A DNA stretch of 64,000 nt, from positions 1 through 64,000 of the forward strand of contig NZ_WTVS01000030.1 in assembly GCF_012911005.2 (NCBI RefSeq), in the 5' to 3' direction. How positions within the stretch are numbered: the stretch's first letter is position 1; each line of letters starts with the position of its first letter. The translations under genes and the position numbers were made by a program. The DNA comes from Aromatoleum toluolicum (GTDB lineage: Bacteria > Pseudomonadota > Gammaproteobacteria > Burkholderiales > Rhodocyclaceae). Positions 27,912 through 36,680 of the stretch are shown here, in pieces. A model generated the notes under the pieces. The model saw only the letters and a list, made by a program, of their open reading frames with translations, was not told the origin of the DNA and did not search any database.

Positions 27912-29281
27912 CGCAGCGGCTCGATGCCATCCGCGAATGCCTCGAAGGCGCGGTGCCGGGGATCATGGCGACCTGCGCGGCCGACGGCACGCCCAACGTC
28001 GCCTACCTGTCGCAGACCGAATACGTCGATGGGCGGCACATCGCGCTGTCCTACCAGTTCTTCAACACCACGCGCCGCAACATCCTCGAAAACCCCGAGG
28101 CGCGCCTGATCGTCACGCACCCGCACACCGGCGAGCGCTTCCGCCTGCGCCTGCGCTACCTGCGCACCGAAACCGCCGGCCCGCTGTTCGAGCGCATGAA
28201 GGCCAAGCTCGCCGGCATCGCGTCGCATACCGGCATGAGCGGCGTGTTCCGCCTGCTCGGCTCGGACATCTACCGCGTCTCCGAGATCGAACGCATCCCC
28301 GGCGCCGCGCTCGCGCCGCCGCCCCCGCGGGCGAGCCTGCTCGCCGCGCTGCGCGCGGTGTCGGCGCGCATCGCGTGCTGCCGCGAACTCGACCTGCTGT
28401 TCGCCGAGACGCTCGCCGGGCTGGAAGCGCAGTTCGACATCCGCCACGCAATGGTGCTGCTGCTCGACGGCTCGGGCACGCGCCTGTACACGATCGCGAG
28501 CCGCGGCTACGAGGCGTCCGGCGTCGGCTCGGAGATTCCGTTGGGGCAGGGCGTGATCGGCGTCGCCGCGCGCGAGGGCACGCCGATCCGCATCGGCTAC
28601 GCGACGCTCGAGTACGCCTACGGCCGCGCGATCCGCGCCGCAACCGAGGCGAGCGGGCTTGCCGACGCGCTCGAGACCGAGATCCCGCTCCCCGGCCTCG
28701 CCGACTCCGCAAGCCAGCTCGCGGTGCCGATCCGCGCCGCGGGGCGCCTGCTCGGCGTGCTGTATGTCGAAAGCCCGCACAACCTGCGCTTCGGCTACGA
28801 CGACGAGGACGCGCTGGTCGCGCTCGCCGGCCAGCTCGGCGCGGTGACGCTGGCGCTGCAGCAGGCGAGCGAGTGGCAGGAGGAGGTGCTCGTCCCCGAA
28901 CCGCCGCCGCAGTCCTCCGCAGGCCGCCCGGTCGTCGTGCGCCACTACGCCGGGGACGACAGTGTCTTCCTCGACGACGACTACCTGATCAAGGGCGTGG
29001 CCGGCTCGATCTTCTGGGCGCTGGTGCGCGACCATGTCGACACCGGCCGCAGCACCTTCAGCAACCGCGAGCTGCGCCTCGACGCGCGCATCCGCCTGCC
29101 GGATCTTTCCGACAACCTCGAGGCGCGCCTGATCCTGCTGCGCCGCCGCCTCAACGAGCGCGAGGCCTGCGTGCGCCTCGAGAAGGCCGGCCGCGGCCGC
29201 CTGCTGCTCACCGCGTCGCGTCCGCTGACCCTTGTCGAGGCCGGGCATGGCGGTGCGCGACCCGACGACGCGTGCTGCTGA
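27908..29281 (+). CDS. Split-barrel/GAF-domain protein with C-terminal wHTH-like region
   Basis: This 457-residue cytosolic protein has an N-terminal PNPOx-type split barrel (about 10-120; GIMATCAADGTPNVAYLSQ) and a central GAF domain (about 160-320; LLDGSGTRLYTIASRGY, PLGQGVIGVAAREGTPIRI). A C-terminal region of about 90 residues has alternating helices and R-rich strands and looks like a winged helix, which is an inference. It is probably a sensor/regulator reading a flavin, haem or small ligand. It overlaps the previous gene by 4 nt. No output enzyme domain was seen. Confidence 0.7.
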   Translation: MTQRLDAIRECLEGAVPGIMATCAADGTPNVAYLSQTEYVDGRHIALSYQFFNTTRRNILENPEARLIVTHPHTGERFRLRLRYLRTETAGPLFERMKAKLAGIASHTGMSGVFRLLGSDIYRVSEIERIPGAALAPPPPRASLLAALRAVSARIACCRELDLLFAETLAGLEAQFDIRHAMVLLLDGSGTRLYTIASRGYEASGVGSEIPLGQGVIGVAAREGTPIRIGYATLEYAYGRAIRAATEASGLADALETEIPLPGLADSASQLAVPIRAAGRLLGVLYVESPHNLRFGYDDEDALVALAGQLGAVTLALQQASEWQEEVLVPEPPPQSSAGRPVVVRHYAGDDSVFLDDDYLIKGVAGSIFWALVRDHVDTGRSTFSNRELRLDARIRLPDLSDNLEARLILLRRRLNEREACVRLEKAGRGRLLLTASRPLTLVEAGHGGARPDDACC

Positions 29282-29313
29282 GCCGGCTTCCTAAATCTTC
29301 CCTCAGCGAATCC

Positions 29314-29326
29314 TAAGAGTCTCTTA
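29314..29326. promoter_or_regulatory. Short palindrome upstream of E1-alpha gene
   Basis: TAAGAG-T-CTCTTA is a perfect 13-bp palindrome about 94 bp before the E1-alpha ATG, followed by a GCCCCG/CGGGGC mini-hairpin. It may be an operator for the two E1 genes or part of a terminator of the upstream gene. Evidence is symmetry and position only. Confidence 0.35.
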
Positions 29327-29419
29327 AGCCCCGTCCACGGGGCGCTGCGCACGCCTAGAGTGTCCTCACGCGGCCCCCGGCCCTTCCGGGGCAGGCCGCC
29401 GGACATCAGGAGGCGACAC

Positions 29420-30385
29420 ATGCAACACAGCGAACAAGCCCCGTCCCCGCTCGCGCTGCTGGAGACGATGATGCTGATCCGCGCCTACGAGGAGGCCCTC
29501 GTCGGCATCGCGGCTGGCGGCAGTGCCCCCGGCACCTGCACCTCGGTCGGCCAGGAGGCCGCCGCCGCGGGCGTCGTGCGCGCGCTCACCCCGCGCGACC
29601 GCATCCTCACCAACCACCGCAGTGCGGGGCACCTCCTCGCCCGCGGCGCCGATCCCGGGCGCATGATCGCCGAGGTGCTCGGCAAGCGCACCGGCTACTG
29701 CAAGGGCAAGAGCGGCTCGCTGCACATCTCCGCGGCCGAGCTGGGCGTCGTGCTCACCTCGACCATCGTCGGCGGCGAACTCTCGCTCGCGCCGGGGGTG
29801 GCGCTCGCACGCACGATGACGCCTGGCGACGACGGCATCGTGGCGGCCTTCTTCGGCGACGGCGCGGCCTGCGAGGGCGTGTTCCACGAATCGCTGAACC
29901 TCGCCGTGGTGTGGAAGCTGCCCATCCTTTACGTGTGCGAGAACAACGAGTGGCAGGCCTTCGTGCATCGGCGCGAGACCATGCCGATGGCGCACGTGCG
30001 CGACTGGGCCGCGGCGCACGGGCTCGTCGCCGAGACCGTGGACGGCAACGACGCCGAAGCCGTGCATGCGGCGGCCGCACGCCTCGCCGCCCGCATCCGC
30101 GCGACCGGCGAGCCCGCCTTCCTCGAGACCCTGACCTACCGCACCCGCGGCCACTACGAGCCGGACGATCAGTTCTACGTCGACCCCGCCGAACTCGCCG
30201 CCTGGCAGGCGCGCGACCCGATCGAGCTGCTCGCCAACCGCCTGCGCGCCGACGGCCGCCTCGACGACGCGCGCCTCGCGCAGATCCGCGCGCGCGTGCG
30301 CGCCCTCATCGACGAGGCCGTCGCCTTCGCGAACGCCTCGCCCTATCCCGACACCGCCGAACTCTTCACCGACGTCTACGCCTAA
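29420..30385 (+). CDS. Thiamine-diphosphate dehydrogenase E1, alpha subunit
   Basis: This 321-residue protein of the acetoin/pyruvate/branched-chain 2-oxoacid dehydrogenase alpha family has the ThDP-binding block GDGAACEGVFHESLNLA...ENN with the GDG-N motif. TSVGQEAAAAGVVRAL and HRSAGHLLARGADP correspond to substrate and phosphorylation-loop regions. CAGGAGGC precedes the ATG. Its beta partner follows 10 bp later. No lipoyl E2 or E3 gene is present in the window, so the true substrate is open. Confidence 0.87.
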   Translation: MQHSEQAPSPLALLETMMLIRAYEEALVGIAAGGSAPGTCTSVGQEAAAAGVVRALTPRDRILTNHRSAGHLLARGADPGRMIAEVLGKRTGYCKGKSGSLHISAAELGVVLTSTIVGGELSLAPGVALARTMTPGDDGIVAAFFGDGAACEGVFHESLNLAVVWKLPILYVCENNEWQAFVHRRETMPMAHVRDWAAAHGLVAETVDGNDAEAVHAAAARLAARIRATGEPAFLETLTYRTRGHYEPDDQFYVDPAELAAWQARDPIELLANRLRADGRLDDARLAQIRARVRALIDEAVAFANASPYPDTAELFTDVYA

Positions 30386-30395
30386 GGAGCCCGCC

Positions 30396-31367
30396 ATGCC
30401 CGTGATCACCGTCAACGGTACGATCTCCCAGGCGATCGCCGAGGAAATGCGCCGCGACCCATCCGTGCTGATGTTCGGCGAAGGCGTCGCCACCAAGCGC
30501 CGCGAGCTCGTCGCCGAATTCGGCGCGGCGCGCGTGCGCAACACCCCGCTCGCCGAAGGCATCATCGCCGGCACCGCGGTCGGCGCCGCCGCGAGCGGCC
30601 TGCGCCCGATCGTCGACCTGCTGTTCGCGCCCTTCCTGTGTTTCGCGATGGACGAGATCGTCAACAGCGCCGGCAAGCTGCGCTACATGTCGGGCGGCCA
30701 GTTCAAGTTCCCGCTGGTCGTGCTGGCGATGAGCGGCGCCGGCTGGACGGTCGGCGCGCAGCACAACCACAACGTCGAGGCCTGGTTCGTGCACAGCCCC
30801 GGACTCAAGGTCGTGATGCCGTCCTCCGCGGCCGACTTCAAGGGCCTGCTGAAGGCCGCGATCCGCGACGACAACCCGGTGCTGTTCTTCATGGACCTCG
30901 CGCTCGGCTACCAGTCCGGCGAGGTGCCCGCCGCCGAGCACCTCGTCCCGCTCGGGCGCGCCGCGACGCTGCGCGCAGGGCGCGACGTGACCCTCGTGAG
31001 CTACGCGAAGACCGTGCATTACTGCGTCGCCGCCGCCGACACGCTGGCCGGGCAGGGCATCTCCGCCGAGGTCATCGACCTGCGCTCGCTGAAGCCCCTC
31101 GACGAGGCCGCGATACTCGCCTCGGTCCGTCGCACCGGGCGCGTCGTCGTCGTGCATGAGGCGAGCCGCCTGTGCGGCGTCGGCGCCGAAGTCGCCGCGC
31201 TGGTCGCCGAACACGCCTTCGACGCGCTGCAGGCGCCGGTGCGCCGCCTCACCGGACCGGACACCCCCGCGCCCTCGTCGTGGCCGCTCGAACAGGCCTT
31301 CGTGCCGCAGGCCGACGCGATCGTCGCCGCGGCGCGCGAACTCGTCGGCGCGCGCGCATATGCCTGA
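30396..31367 (+). CDS. Thiamine-diphosphate dehydrogenase E1, beta subunit
   Basis: This 323-residue transketolase-like pyrimidine-binding plus C-terminal domain protein has MFGEGVATKRRE, NTPLAEGIIAGTAVGAAASG, the ThDP-contacting Glu, and a C-terminal VVVVHEASRLCGVGAEVAALV typical of E1 beta. AAGGAG precedes the ATG, 10 bp after the alpha stop. The two should form an alpha2beta2 heterotetramer. It lacks adjacent E2/E3. Confidence 0.87.
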   Translation: MPVITVNGTISQAIAEEMRRDPSVLMFGEGVATKRRELVAEFGAARVRNTPLAEGIIAGTAVGAAASGLRPIVDLLFAPFLCFAMDEIVNSAGKLRYMSGGQFKFPLVVLAMSGAGWTVGAQHNHNVEAWFVHSPGLKVVMPSSAADFKGLLKAAIRDDNPVLFFMDLALGYQSGEVPAAEHLVPLGRAATLRAGRDVTLVSYAKTVHYCVAAADTLAGQGISAEVIDLRSLKPLDEAAILASVRRTGRVVVVHEASRLCGVGAEVAALVAEHAFDALQAPVRRLTGPDTPAPSSWPLEQAFVPQADAIVAAARELVGARAYA

Positions 31368-31482
31368 GGCCGCCGGGCGGCGTGAAGCTATTCCTTTCGC
31401 TGTATCGATGGTCCATGATGGACTATGGCCGGCCGCCATGCCGGACACACGACATCCTCCATTCGAGAAAGGATAGAAAAAC

Positions 31483-32013
31483 ATGAAATCCCGCACCCTC
31501 AGCGCGTTACTGCCAGCAACCCTGCTCGTCGCCGCCTGCAGCAACCTCGGCGTCGGCGGGCCGATCACCGCGGAAGCGCCCCTGGCCCCGACCAAGGGCA
31601 ATAGCGCGTCCGGCATGGTGAAATTCACCGAAGTCGACGGCGGCGTGGTCATCGACGCCAGCGTGACGGGCCTCTCGCCCGGCAAGCATGGTTTCCACAT
31701 CCACGAGCAGGGCGACTGCTCCGCGCCCGACGCCACCAGCGCCGGCGGCCATTTCAACCCGACCGGCAAGCCACACGGCGACCCGGCGAAAGGCGATCAC
31801 CACCTCGGCGACATGCCGATGCTGGTCGCCGATGCGAACGGCAACGCAAGGTTCGGCACGACCCTCGAGGGCCTGACGATCAGCGGCAAGGGCAAGGGCA
31901 GCATCGTCGGTCGCGGCGTCATCGTGCACGCCGCTCCGGACGACTTCACCACCCAGCCGACCGGCAACTCCGGCGCGCGCGTCGCGTGCGGCGTGATCGC
32001 GCGCCTGAAGTAG
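31483..32013 (+). CDS. sodC: Cu,Zn superoxide dismutase, lipoprotein
   Basis: This 176-residue protein has a lipobox-type signal (LLVAACSN, Cys19), so it is probably anchored in the outer or inner membrane facing the periplasm. It has copper/zinc ligands in GFHIHEQGDC, GGHFNPTGKPHG, HHLGDMP and a late VIVHAAPDD His. The closing GARVACGVI carries the disulfide Cys. It dismutates superoxide. The GAAAGGA RBS lies just upstream of the ATG. It is followed by a rho-independent-type hairpin and the ICE attachment site. Confidence 0.95.
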   Translation: MKSRTLSALLPATLLVAACSNLGVGGPITAEAPLAPTKGNSASGMVKFTEVDGGVVIDASVTGLSPGKHGFHIHEQGDCSAPDATSAGGHFNPTGKPHGDPAKGDHHLGDMPMLVADANGNARFGTTLEGLTISGKGKGSIVGRGVIVHAAPDDFTTQPTGNSGARVACGVIARLK

Positions 32014-32036
32014 GCGAAGCGCGCCGCAAAAAGACG

Positions 32037-32062
32037 AAGGGCCCGGCAGATGGCGGGCCCTT
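32037..32062 (+). terminator. Hairpin terminator after sodC
   Basis: Perfect 9-bp arms AAGGGCCCG and CGGGCCCTT flank an 8-nt loop. The 3' tail is only moderately T-rich, so termination may be partial. It ends 11 bp before the attachment site. Confidence 0.6.
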
Positions 32063-32073
32063 CCTGGGGAATC

Positions 32074-32096
32074 TGGAGCGGGCGATGGGAATCGAA
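32074..32096 (-). other. attR of the ICE: 23-bp copy of a tRNA-Gly 3' end
   Basis: Read on the minus strand this is TTCGATTCCC-ATCGCCCGCTCCA. It equals the T-loop, T-stem, acceptor strand and CCA of bacterial tRNA-Gly genes of the GCGGGCG...CGCCCGC type. The 5' half of the tRNA is absent upstream, so this is only the duplicated core left at the distal end of an element. The intact tRNA and the integrase should be at the other end, outside the window. ICEclc/PFGI-1 elements use this kind of tRNA-Gly site. Confidence 0.8.
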
Positions 32097-32751
32097 TCCG
32101 ACTCCCAAGTTGTTGAGTCATAATCGATTTTTCCAAACCCAAACCAGCCATTGGACTGGCTCATGGACTAGTTTACCCCGCTAGTCGGAAAGCAGGCAAC
32201 GTCTTCGCTCCAAGGCGGGCCATCCTCAGCCATGGACAGCCAGCGCACGGGCTGCCTTCCTGGCCCCCCGTTGAACGCTCATACCTCCTGCGGCGCGATT
32301 CCTTTTCAGGCTATCAGCATACCGATCAGGTCTGACCCACGGCGCTTTTGCCTGACATTGGGCGACGTGAAGCTTCGCATTGCGGGATATCGCAGTGTCA
32401 TAGATCGCCGCGAGATCAGTTCATTCTCAGCCGGTCTTGCCGGCGCTTCGCGCGATCATGATGATTGCATGCGCGGCAACAGAGGCGTAGCCCCCCATCT
32501 TGCGGACGCCGGAGTCGACCTGCGTGCGATTACCGACCACTCGTCAAGGTCCTACGTTGGCTACCCCGGGGTAGCACCGGATGCAACGCCGACACCGAGC
32601 CCGATCTGGTCGCGGTATTCGCGATGAAGCCCGATCCTTCCGCGCAGGGCTGCATAGCGTCATCGTACCGCTGACGCGATTTCAAAGCACTGGCCACGGC
32701 CGGGGCAGCCAGGAGCCCTTGTGGGGGTAGCAGTTACAAGGGAGCAACTAC
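32097..32751. other. ICE terminal non-coding region
   Basis: These 655 bases next to attR hold no convincing gene; a 131-codon frame at 32232 has atypical composition and no RBS. Small inverted repeats are present: AGCCA/TGGCT (32146-32161) and GACTAG/CTAGTC (32166-32186). A perfect 16-bp palindrome, GCTACCCC/GGGGTAGC, lies at 32560-32575. These could be integrase, excisionase or regulator sites near the element end. Confidence 0.55.
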
Positions 32752-33483
32752 ATGCAAGGGAGTTCGCTTTCGGAGGTGTATTACCGGCCCATCGATGCAG
32801 CCATCCGATGGGCTGGGTTGTATCGGTTCAGGGATGACATCCTCGCGGCTGTCAGGTCCGGGCGCTTGCCTGAGACGTTGAATTGCCCGCGCTGCAATGA
32901 ACTCCGCCTGTATACCGATCGCATTTACGATGCCATCTTCCACGGCGAGCTGCCTTACGGACTGAACGGGATTACGATGAGCGACAAGTCCCTGTGGGAC
33001 TCGCCTGAGCTGACCGTTCGCCACGTCGACCTCAAGCGGTGGATGCTACGAAGCTATCCGGAGCAGCGGCCGGCGTTCCTCTTCTCCCGTCACGAGAGGA
33101 TCGCCCACCCGGTGATCACCCTGGAGGCGGGTCATGCGCTCTTGGTCGAACGGGAAGCGCTGAAGTCCCAGCTCGAGCAATGTCGCCATCAGTTGCATCA
33201 GCTTCAAGAGCAGCAGAAGAAGCAAGGATCTCCGAATCTCAATTGCACCCTGTGCCCCCTCAGTGATCGTGGCGAGACCACTTATCTGAACATCATCGGC
33301 ACGATGCTGGCCTTGATGCTCGGACGCACCCCTTCCGGGGCTCCATACTCCAGTTTCAACAGCCAGGACGCGATCATCAGCGCCTTGATCGCCCATCACG
33401 GCAACCTCATGGGCATCACCGAGCGCACGCTGCAGGCCAAGTTTGCTCAGGCCCGCCGCAGGTTGCAGGCAGCGAGCCACTGA
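32752..33483 (+). CDS. ICE terminal hypothetical protein with two Cys pairs
   Basis: This 243-residue protein is not assigned to a named family. It has an N-terminal all-helical part with CPRC (about residue 44) that could form a zinc knuckle, a mid coiled-coil rich in Gln/Leu (about 128-160) and a second Cys pair (CTLC). The C-terminal region (ITERTLQAKFAQARRRL) is HTH-like. The ATG is preceded by AAGGGAGC. It lies between attR and alpA, where ICE elements carry accessory regulators; a DNA-binding role is an inference. Confidence 0.6.
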   Translation: MQGSSLSEVYYRPIDAAIRWAGLYRFRDDILAAVRSGRLPETLNCPRCNELRLYTDRIYDAIFHGELPYGLNGITMSDKSLWDSPELTVRHVDLKRWMLRSYPEQRPAFLFSRHERIAHPVITLEAGHALLVEREALKSQLEQCRHQLHQLQEQQKKQGSPNLNCTLCPLSDRGETTYLNIIGTMLALMLGRTPSGAPYSSFNSQDAIISALIAHHGNLMGITERTLQAKFAQARRRLQAASH

Positions 33484-33604
33484 AGGGCGTCAAGCCCCAA
33501 TCTGCGGTCGCAGAAACCGCATTTGCGGTGTTCTTTCCCCCGGGGTTCCTGTCAATTACGGGTTACGCCAAACATGCGCCAGTAAGCGCTAAGGAGTGCC
33601 CCTC

Positions 33605-33820
33605 ATGTCGGATAAGCCACTTCCGCTGCCTGCGGGTGAGCACCGCATCCTGCGCCGCGAGGAAGTCGAAGCCAAGACCGGCTTCAAGCGCGCCCACATT
33701 TACAACCTGATGAAGTCGGGCAAGTTTCCGAAAGCCATACGTCTTGGAATTCGTGCTGTCGGGTGGGACTCGCTCGAGATCGAGCAGTGGATCGCCGAGC
33801 GCCGCAGTGAGCGCATCTGA
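33605..33820 (+). CDS. alpA: AlpA-family transcriptional regulator
   Basis: This 71-residue MerR/AlpA-type winged HTH protein has the signature ILRREEVEAKTGFKRAHIYNLMKSGKFPKAIRLG...WDSLEIEQWI. AlpA proteins control ICE integrase/excision or partition operons. AAGGAG lies 8 nt before the ATG at 33605. It is followed 41 bp later by parA, an arrangement matching the ICEclc right end. Confidence 0.88.
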   Translation: MSDKPLPLPAGEHRILRREEVEAKTGFKRAHIYNLMKSGKFPKAIRLGIRAVGWDSLEIEQWIAERRSERI

Positions 33821-33861
33821 TCCTCGTTCCGTACTCCGACAACGCGACGAGGAGCCTGACG

Positions 33862-34740
33862 ATGCTGGTCATCTCGATCATTTCGACCAAAGGCGGCGTG
33901 GGCAAGACGACAACGGCAGCAAACCTGGGCGCCTTTGTCGCCGACGCAGGGCTGCGCGTACTGCTGCTCGATCTGGACGTGCAACCTACGCTGTCGAGTT
34001 ACTTCGCGCTGAGCGCGCGTGCGCCCGCCGGCATCTACGAGTTGCTGGCGTTCAACGAGCGTCGCATCGATCAACTGGTGTCGCGCACTGCGATTGCCGG
34101 ACTGGACCTGGTGCTGTCGAACGACGATCGCGGAGAACTGAACACGCTGCTGCTGCATGCGCCGGACGGGCGCCTGCGGCTCCGACACCTGCTACCCGCG
34201 CTGGCGCCGTTCTATGACCTGGTGCTGATCGACACACAGGGCGCTCGCAGCGTGCTGCTGGAAATGGCGGTGTTGGCCTCGAACATGGCGCTGTCGCCGG
34301 TGACGCCGGAGATTCTGGCGGCACGTGAGTTGCGGCGCGGCACGCTGCAACTGATCGAGGACATCGGGCCGTACCGGCTCCTCGGCATCGAGCCTCCACC
34401 GCTGCACCTGCTCATCAACCGGGTACACCCGGTCTCGTCGAATGCCCGGCTGATTCAGCAGACGCTGCGGCAGATGTTCCAAGGACAGGCAGGCGTGCAG
34501 GTGCTGGACACCGACGTACCAGCCATTGAAGCCTATCCGCGTGCGGCGACACGAGGCCTGCCGGTGCATCAGGTCGAGCACCGCCAGCCCGCCGGTCGTG
34601 TCGCGCCTTCGGCGCTGACGACGATGCGCGCCCTTTCCGGCGAGCTGTTTCCGCAGTGGCGGGAACGCTTTGCGCAGGTGACCGGCCGATCCGATGCGAG
34701 AGGCGTGACAAGGAGCGAGGGCGATGGCGAACGCGCATGA
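33862..34740 (+). CDS. parA: ParA-family partition ATPase
   Basis: This 292-residue protein has a deviant Walker A (STKGGVGKTTTAANLG), DLDVQPTLS and LVLIDTQGA, which is the ParA/Soj ATPase set. It has no N-terminal HTH. It acts with ParB to keep the excised, replicating ICE in the population. It overlaps the next small gene by 17 nt, and GAGGAG precedes its ATG. Confidence 0.92.
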   Translation: MLVISIISTKGGVGKTTTAANLGAFVADAGLRVLLLDLDVQPTLSSYFALSARAPAGIYELLAFNERRIDQLVSRTAIAGLDLVLSNDDRGELNTLLLHAPDGRLRLRHLLPALAPFYDLVLIDTQGARSVLLEMAVLASNMALSPVTPEILAARELRRGTLQLIEDIGPYRLLGIEPPPLHLLINRVHPVSSNARLIQQTLRQMFQGQAGVQVLDTDVPAIEAYPRAATRGLPVHQVEHRQPAGRVAPSALTTMRALSGELFPQWRERFAQVTGRSDARGVTRSEGDGERA

Positions 34741-34981
34741 CCTGGCGCGCGGCCACAAGCGGCTGCGGGCGCTGATCGACTTTGCCCTGGGTGAAGGTTG
34801 GCATGTGGTGCGCACGCCAGGCGGCCACTTGAAGTTCACCAAGCCAGGTCGCGCATCGATCTACACCAGTTCGACGGCGAGCGACCATCGTGCCGGGCTC
34901 AATGCTCGCGCGCAGCTTCGTCGTGCCGATCGGGAGGCAGCCATCAGCCGGATACCGGCCCAGGAGAATGGCCTTGGCTGA
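34724..34981 (+). CDS. Small HicA-like protein in the shi position
   Basis: This 85-residue basic protein contains a HicA-like pattern (LIDFALGEGWHVVRTPGGHLKFTKPG), with the His of the HicA toxin core in GGHLKF. ICEclc carries a small gene (shi) between parA and parB that inhibits growth of transfer-competent cells. This gene occupies the same position, so a similar role is plausible but unproven. AAGGAGCG precedes its ATG. No HicB-like antitoxin is adjacent. Confidence 0.7.
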   Translation: MANAHDLARGHKRLRALIDFALGEGWHVVRTPGGHLKFTKPGRASIYTSSTASDHRAGLNARAQLRRADREAAISRIPAQENGLG

Positions 34982-36665
34982 TCTGACCCCGCAGGACATG
35001 GCCGCCAAGCTGATGGCCTCCGGCTTCGAGCGGAGCGGTCCGACGGTAACGGTCTTGAGCGACCCCATCGCCGATACGCCGATGATCGTAACGCTGGACC
35101 AGTTGCGCCCCTATGACCACGACCCTCGCGTCAAGCGCAATCCGGCGTACGAGGAAATCAAGGCGTCCATCCGTGAGCGCGGGCTGGATGCTTCACCGGC
35201 GATCACACGCAGGCCCGGCGAAGAACACTTCATCATTCGCAATGGCGGCAATACGCGACTGGCCATTCTTCGCGAGCTGTGGACCGAGACCAAGCAGGAA
35301 CGGTTCTTCCGCATTTCCTGCCTGTTCCGCCCCTGGCCAGAACGGGGCGAAATCGTCGCCTTGACGGGCCACCTCGCCGAAAACGAGCTGCGCGGCGGCC
35401 TGACATTCATCGAGCGCGCCCTGGGGGTGGAGAAGGCGCGCGAGTTCTACGAACAGGAAACCGGCAGCACGCTGACTCAGTCCGAGCTGGCGCGGCGCCT
35501 GACGGGCGATGGCTATCCGGTGCAGCAGTCCCACATCAGTCGCATGCAGGATTCGGTGCGCTACCTGCTGCCGGCGATTCCGACAGTGCTGTACGGCGGG
35601 CTGGGCCGGCATCAGGTGGAACGGCTCGCGGTGCTGCGCAAGGCGTGCGAGCGCACCTGGGAACGGAGAGCGCTGGGCCGTCACCTCGCCGTGGACTTCG
35701 CCACGCTGTTCCAGGATGTGCTGTCGCAGTTCGACTCGCAGCCGGATGACTTCTCGTTCCAGCGGGTGCAGGACGAACTGGTGGGTCAGATGGCCGACTT
35801 CCTGGAAGCGGACTATGACACGCTGAGCCTGGAGATCGACGACAGCGAAATCCGCCATCGGGCCTTGACCCGCGAGCCGGCGCCTGTGAGCCCGGCGGCA
35901 CCCATCGTGCCCGCGACGCCGAGGCCTGCATCGCCACCTCCGGCGGCGACACCTGCTCAGCAGGCTGGCGCACCGGCTGGACCCGTTGCCGAGCTTCCCC
36001 CGACACAGACTGCTACGGCGCTCGCGCTTGGCAATGAGCAAGGTGAGGGAGTAGGCGCCGCACCAGAACCGGCCGATCGCGATGCGGAGCGTCTGCAGGG
36101 ACACATCGTGTCTCCGGCGCTGACCACTGAACGCCTGCAATCCATTCAGCGCCTGGTGGCGGATCAGATGGGCGACAAGCTGCCCGATTTCGAGACCGAT
36201 GCCTTGCGTGCGATTCCTGTACAGGTCGGCGGGCTCTACCCGATTTCAGATGTCTGGTACATCGAGCCCGGACTGGATGGGCCGGACCGGCTCCGGGTGC
36301 ATATCGCACAGTTCGCTCGCGAGATCGCCGAGGAGGCTGCGGTCGCCGAGCACATCGAGCCCAGTGAGAGCGGCATCGGCTTTATCTGTGCGACTACTGC
36401 CATTTGCCAGACAAAGGACTTTCCGGCCTTCGCTCGTGCCGTGCTGACGCTGCTGCATGCGCTGAGCGCGGCGCGGGTACCTGCGCCGGGCCTGGATCGT
36501 GAGCGATTGGCCAACGACCTGGCGCCGCTGCTGCGCGGCGGCGGAACGTCCATGCGCCTGAGCGACGCCGGCCTGGTGAAGCTGTTCCGGCTGCTGCGCC
36601 TGGCGCGTCGCCTGCTGGACCTGGAGACCGGTGTGGCATCCGTCGCCCCGAGCCACAAACCCTGA
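34968..36665 (+). CDS. parB: ParB-family partition protein
   Basis: This 565-residue protein has the ParB N-terminal CTPase region (LRPYDHDPRVKRNPAYEEIKASI, then ITRRPGEEHFIIRNGGNTR), a central HTH (LTQSELARRLTGDGYPVQQSHISRMQ), a Pro/Ala-rich linker (about 300-370) and a C-terminal unclassified domain. It is longer than plasmid ParB. The ATG at 34968 is only 1 nt after AGGAG; a TTG at 34974 would have better spacing and cannot be excluded. It overlaps the shi-like gene. Confidence 0.88.
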   Translation: MALADLTPQDMAAKLMASGFERSGPTVTVLSDPIADTPMIVTLDQLRPYDHDPRVKRNPAYEEIKASIRERGLDASPAITRRPGEEHFIIRNGGNTRLAILRELWTETKQERFFRISCLFRPWPERGEIVALTGHLAENELRGGLTFIERALGVEKAREFYEQETGSTLTQSELARRLTGDGYPVQQSHISRMQDSVRYLLPAIPTVLYGGLGRHQVERLAVLRKACERTWERRALGRHLAVDFATLFQDVLSQFDSQPDDFSFQRVQDELVGQMADFLEADYDTLSLEIDDSEIRHRALTREPAPVSPAAPIVPATPRPASPPPAATPAQQAGAPAGPVAELPPTQTATALALGNEQGEGVGAAPEPADRDAERLQGHIVSPALTTERLQSIQRLVADQMGDKLPDFETDALRAIPVQVGGLYPISDVWYIEPGLDGPDRLRVHIAQFAREIAEEAAVAEHIEPSESGIGFICATTAICQTKDFPAFARAVLTLLHALSAARVPAPGLDRERLANDLAPLLRGGGTSMRLSDAGLVKLFRLLRLARRLLDLETGVASVAPSHKP

Positions 36666-36680
36666 GCGTGGGAGGCCACC

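Noticed and set aside
32074-32150. Complete tRNA-Gly gene at the junction
   Set aside because: Only the 3' 23 bp match; the 5' GCGGGCG strand and anticodon arm are missing, so it is an attachment-site copy.
32232-32627. 131-codon open frame near attR
   Set aside because: No RBS, composition unlike neighbouring ICE genes, and it runs across a 16-bp palindrome; treated as non-coding.
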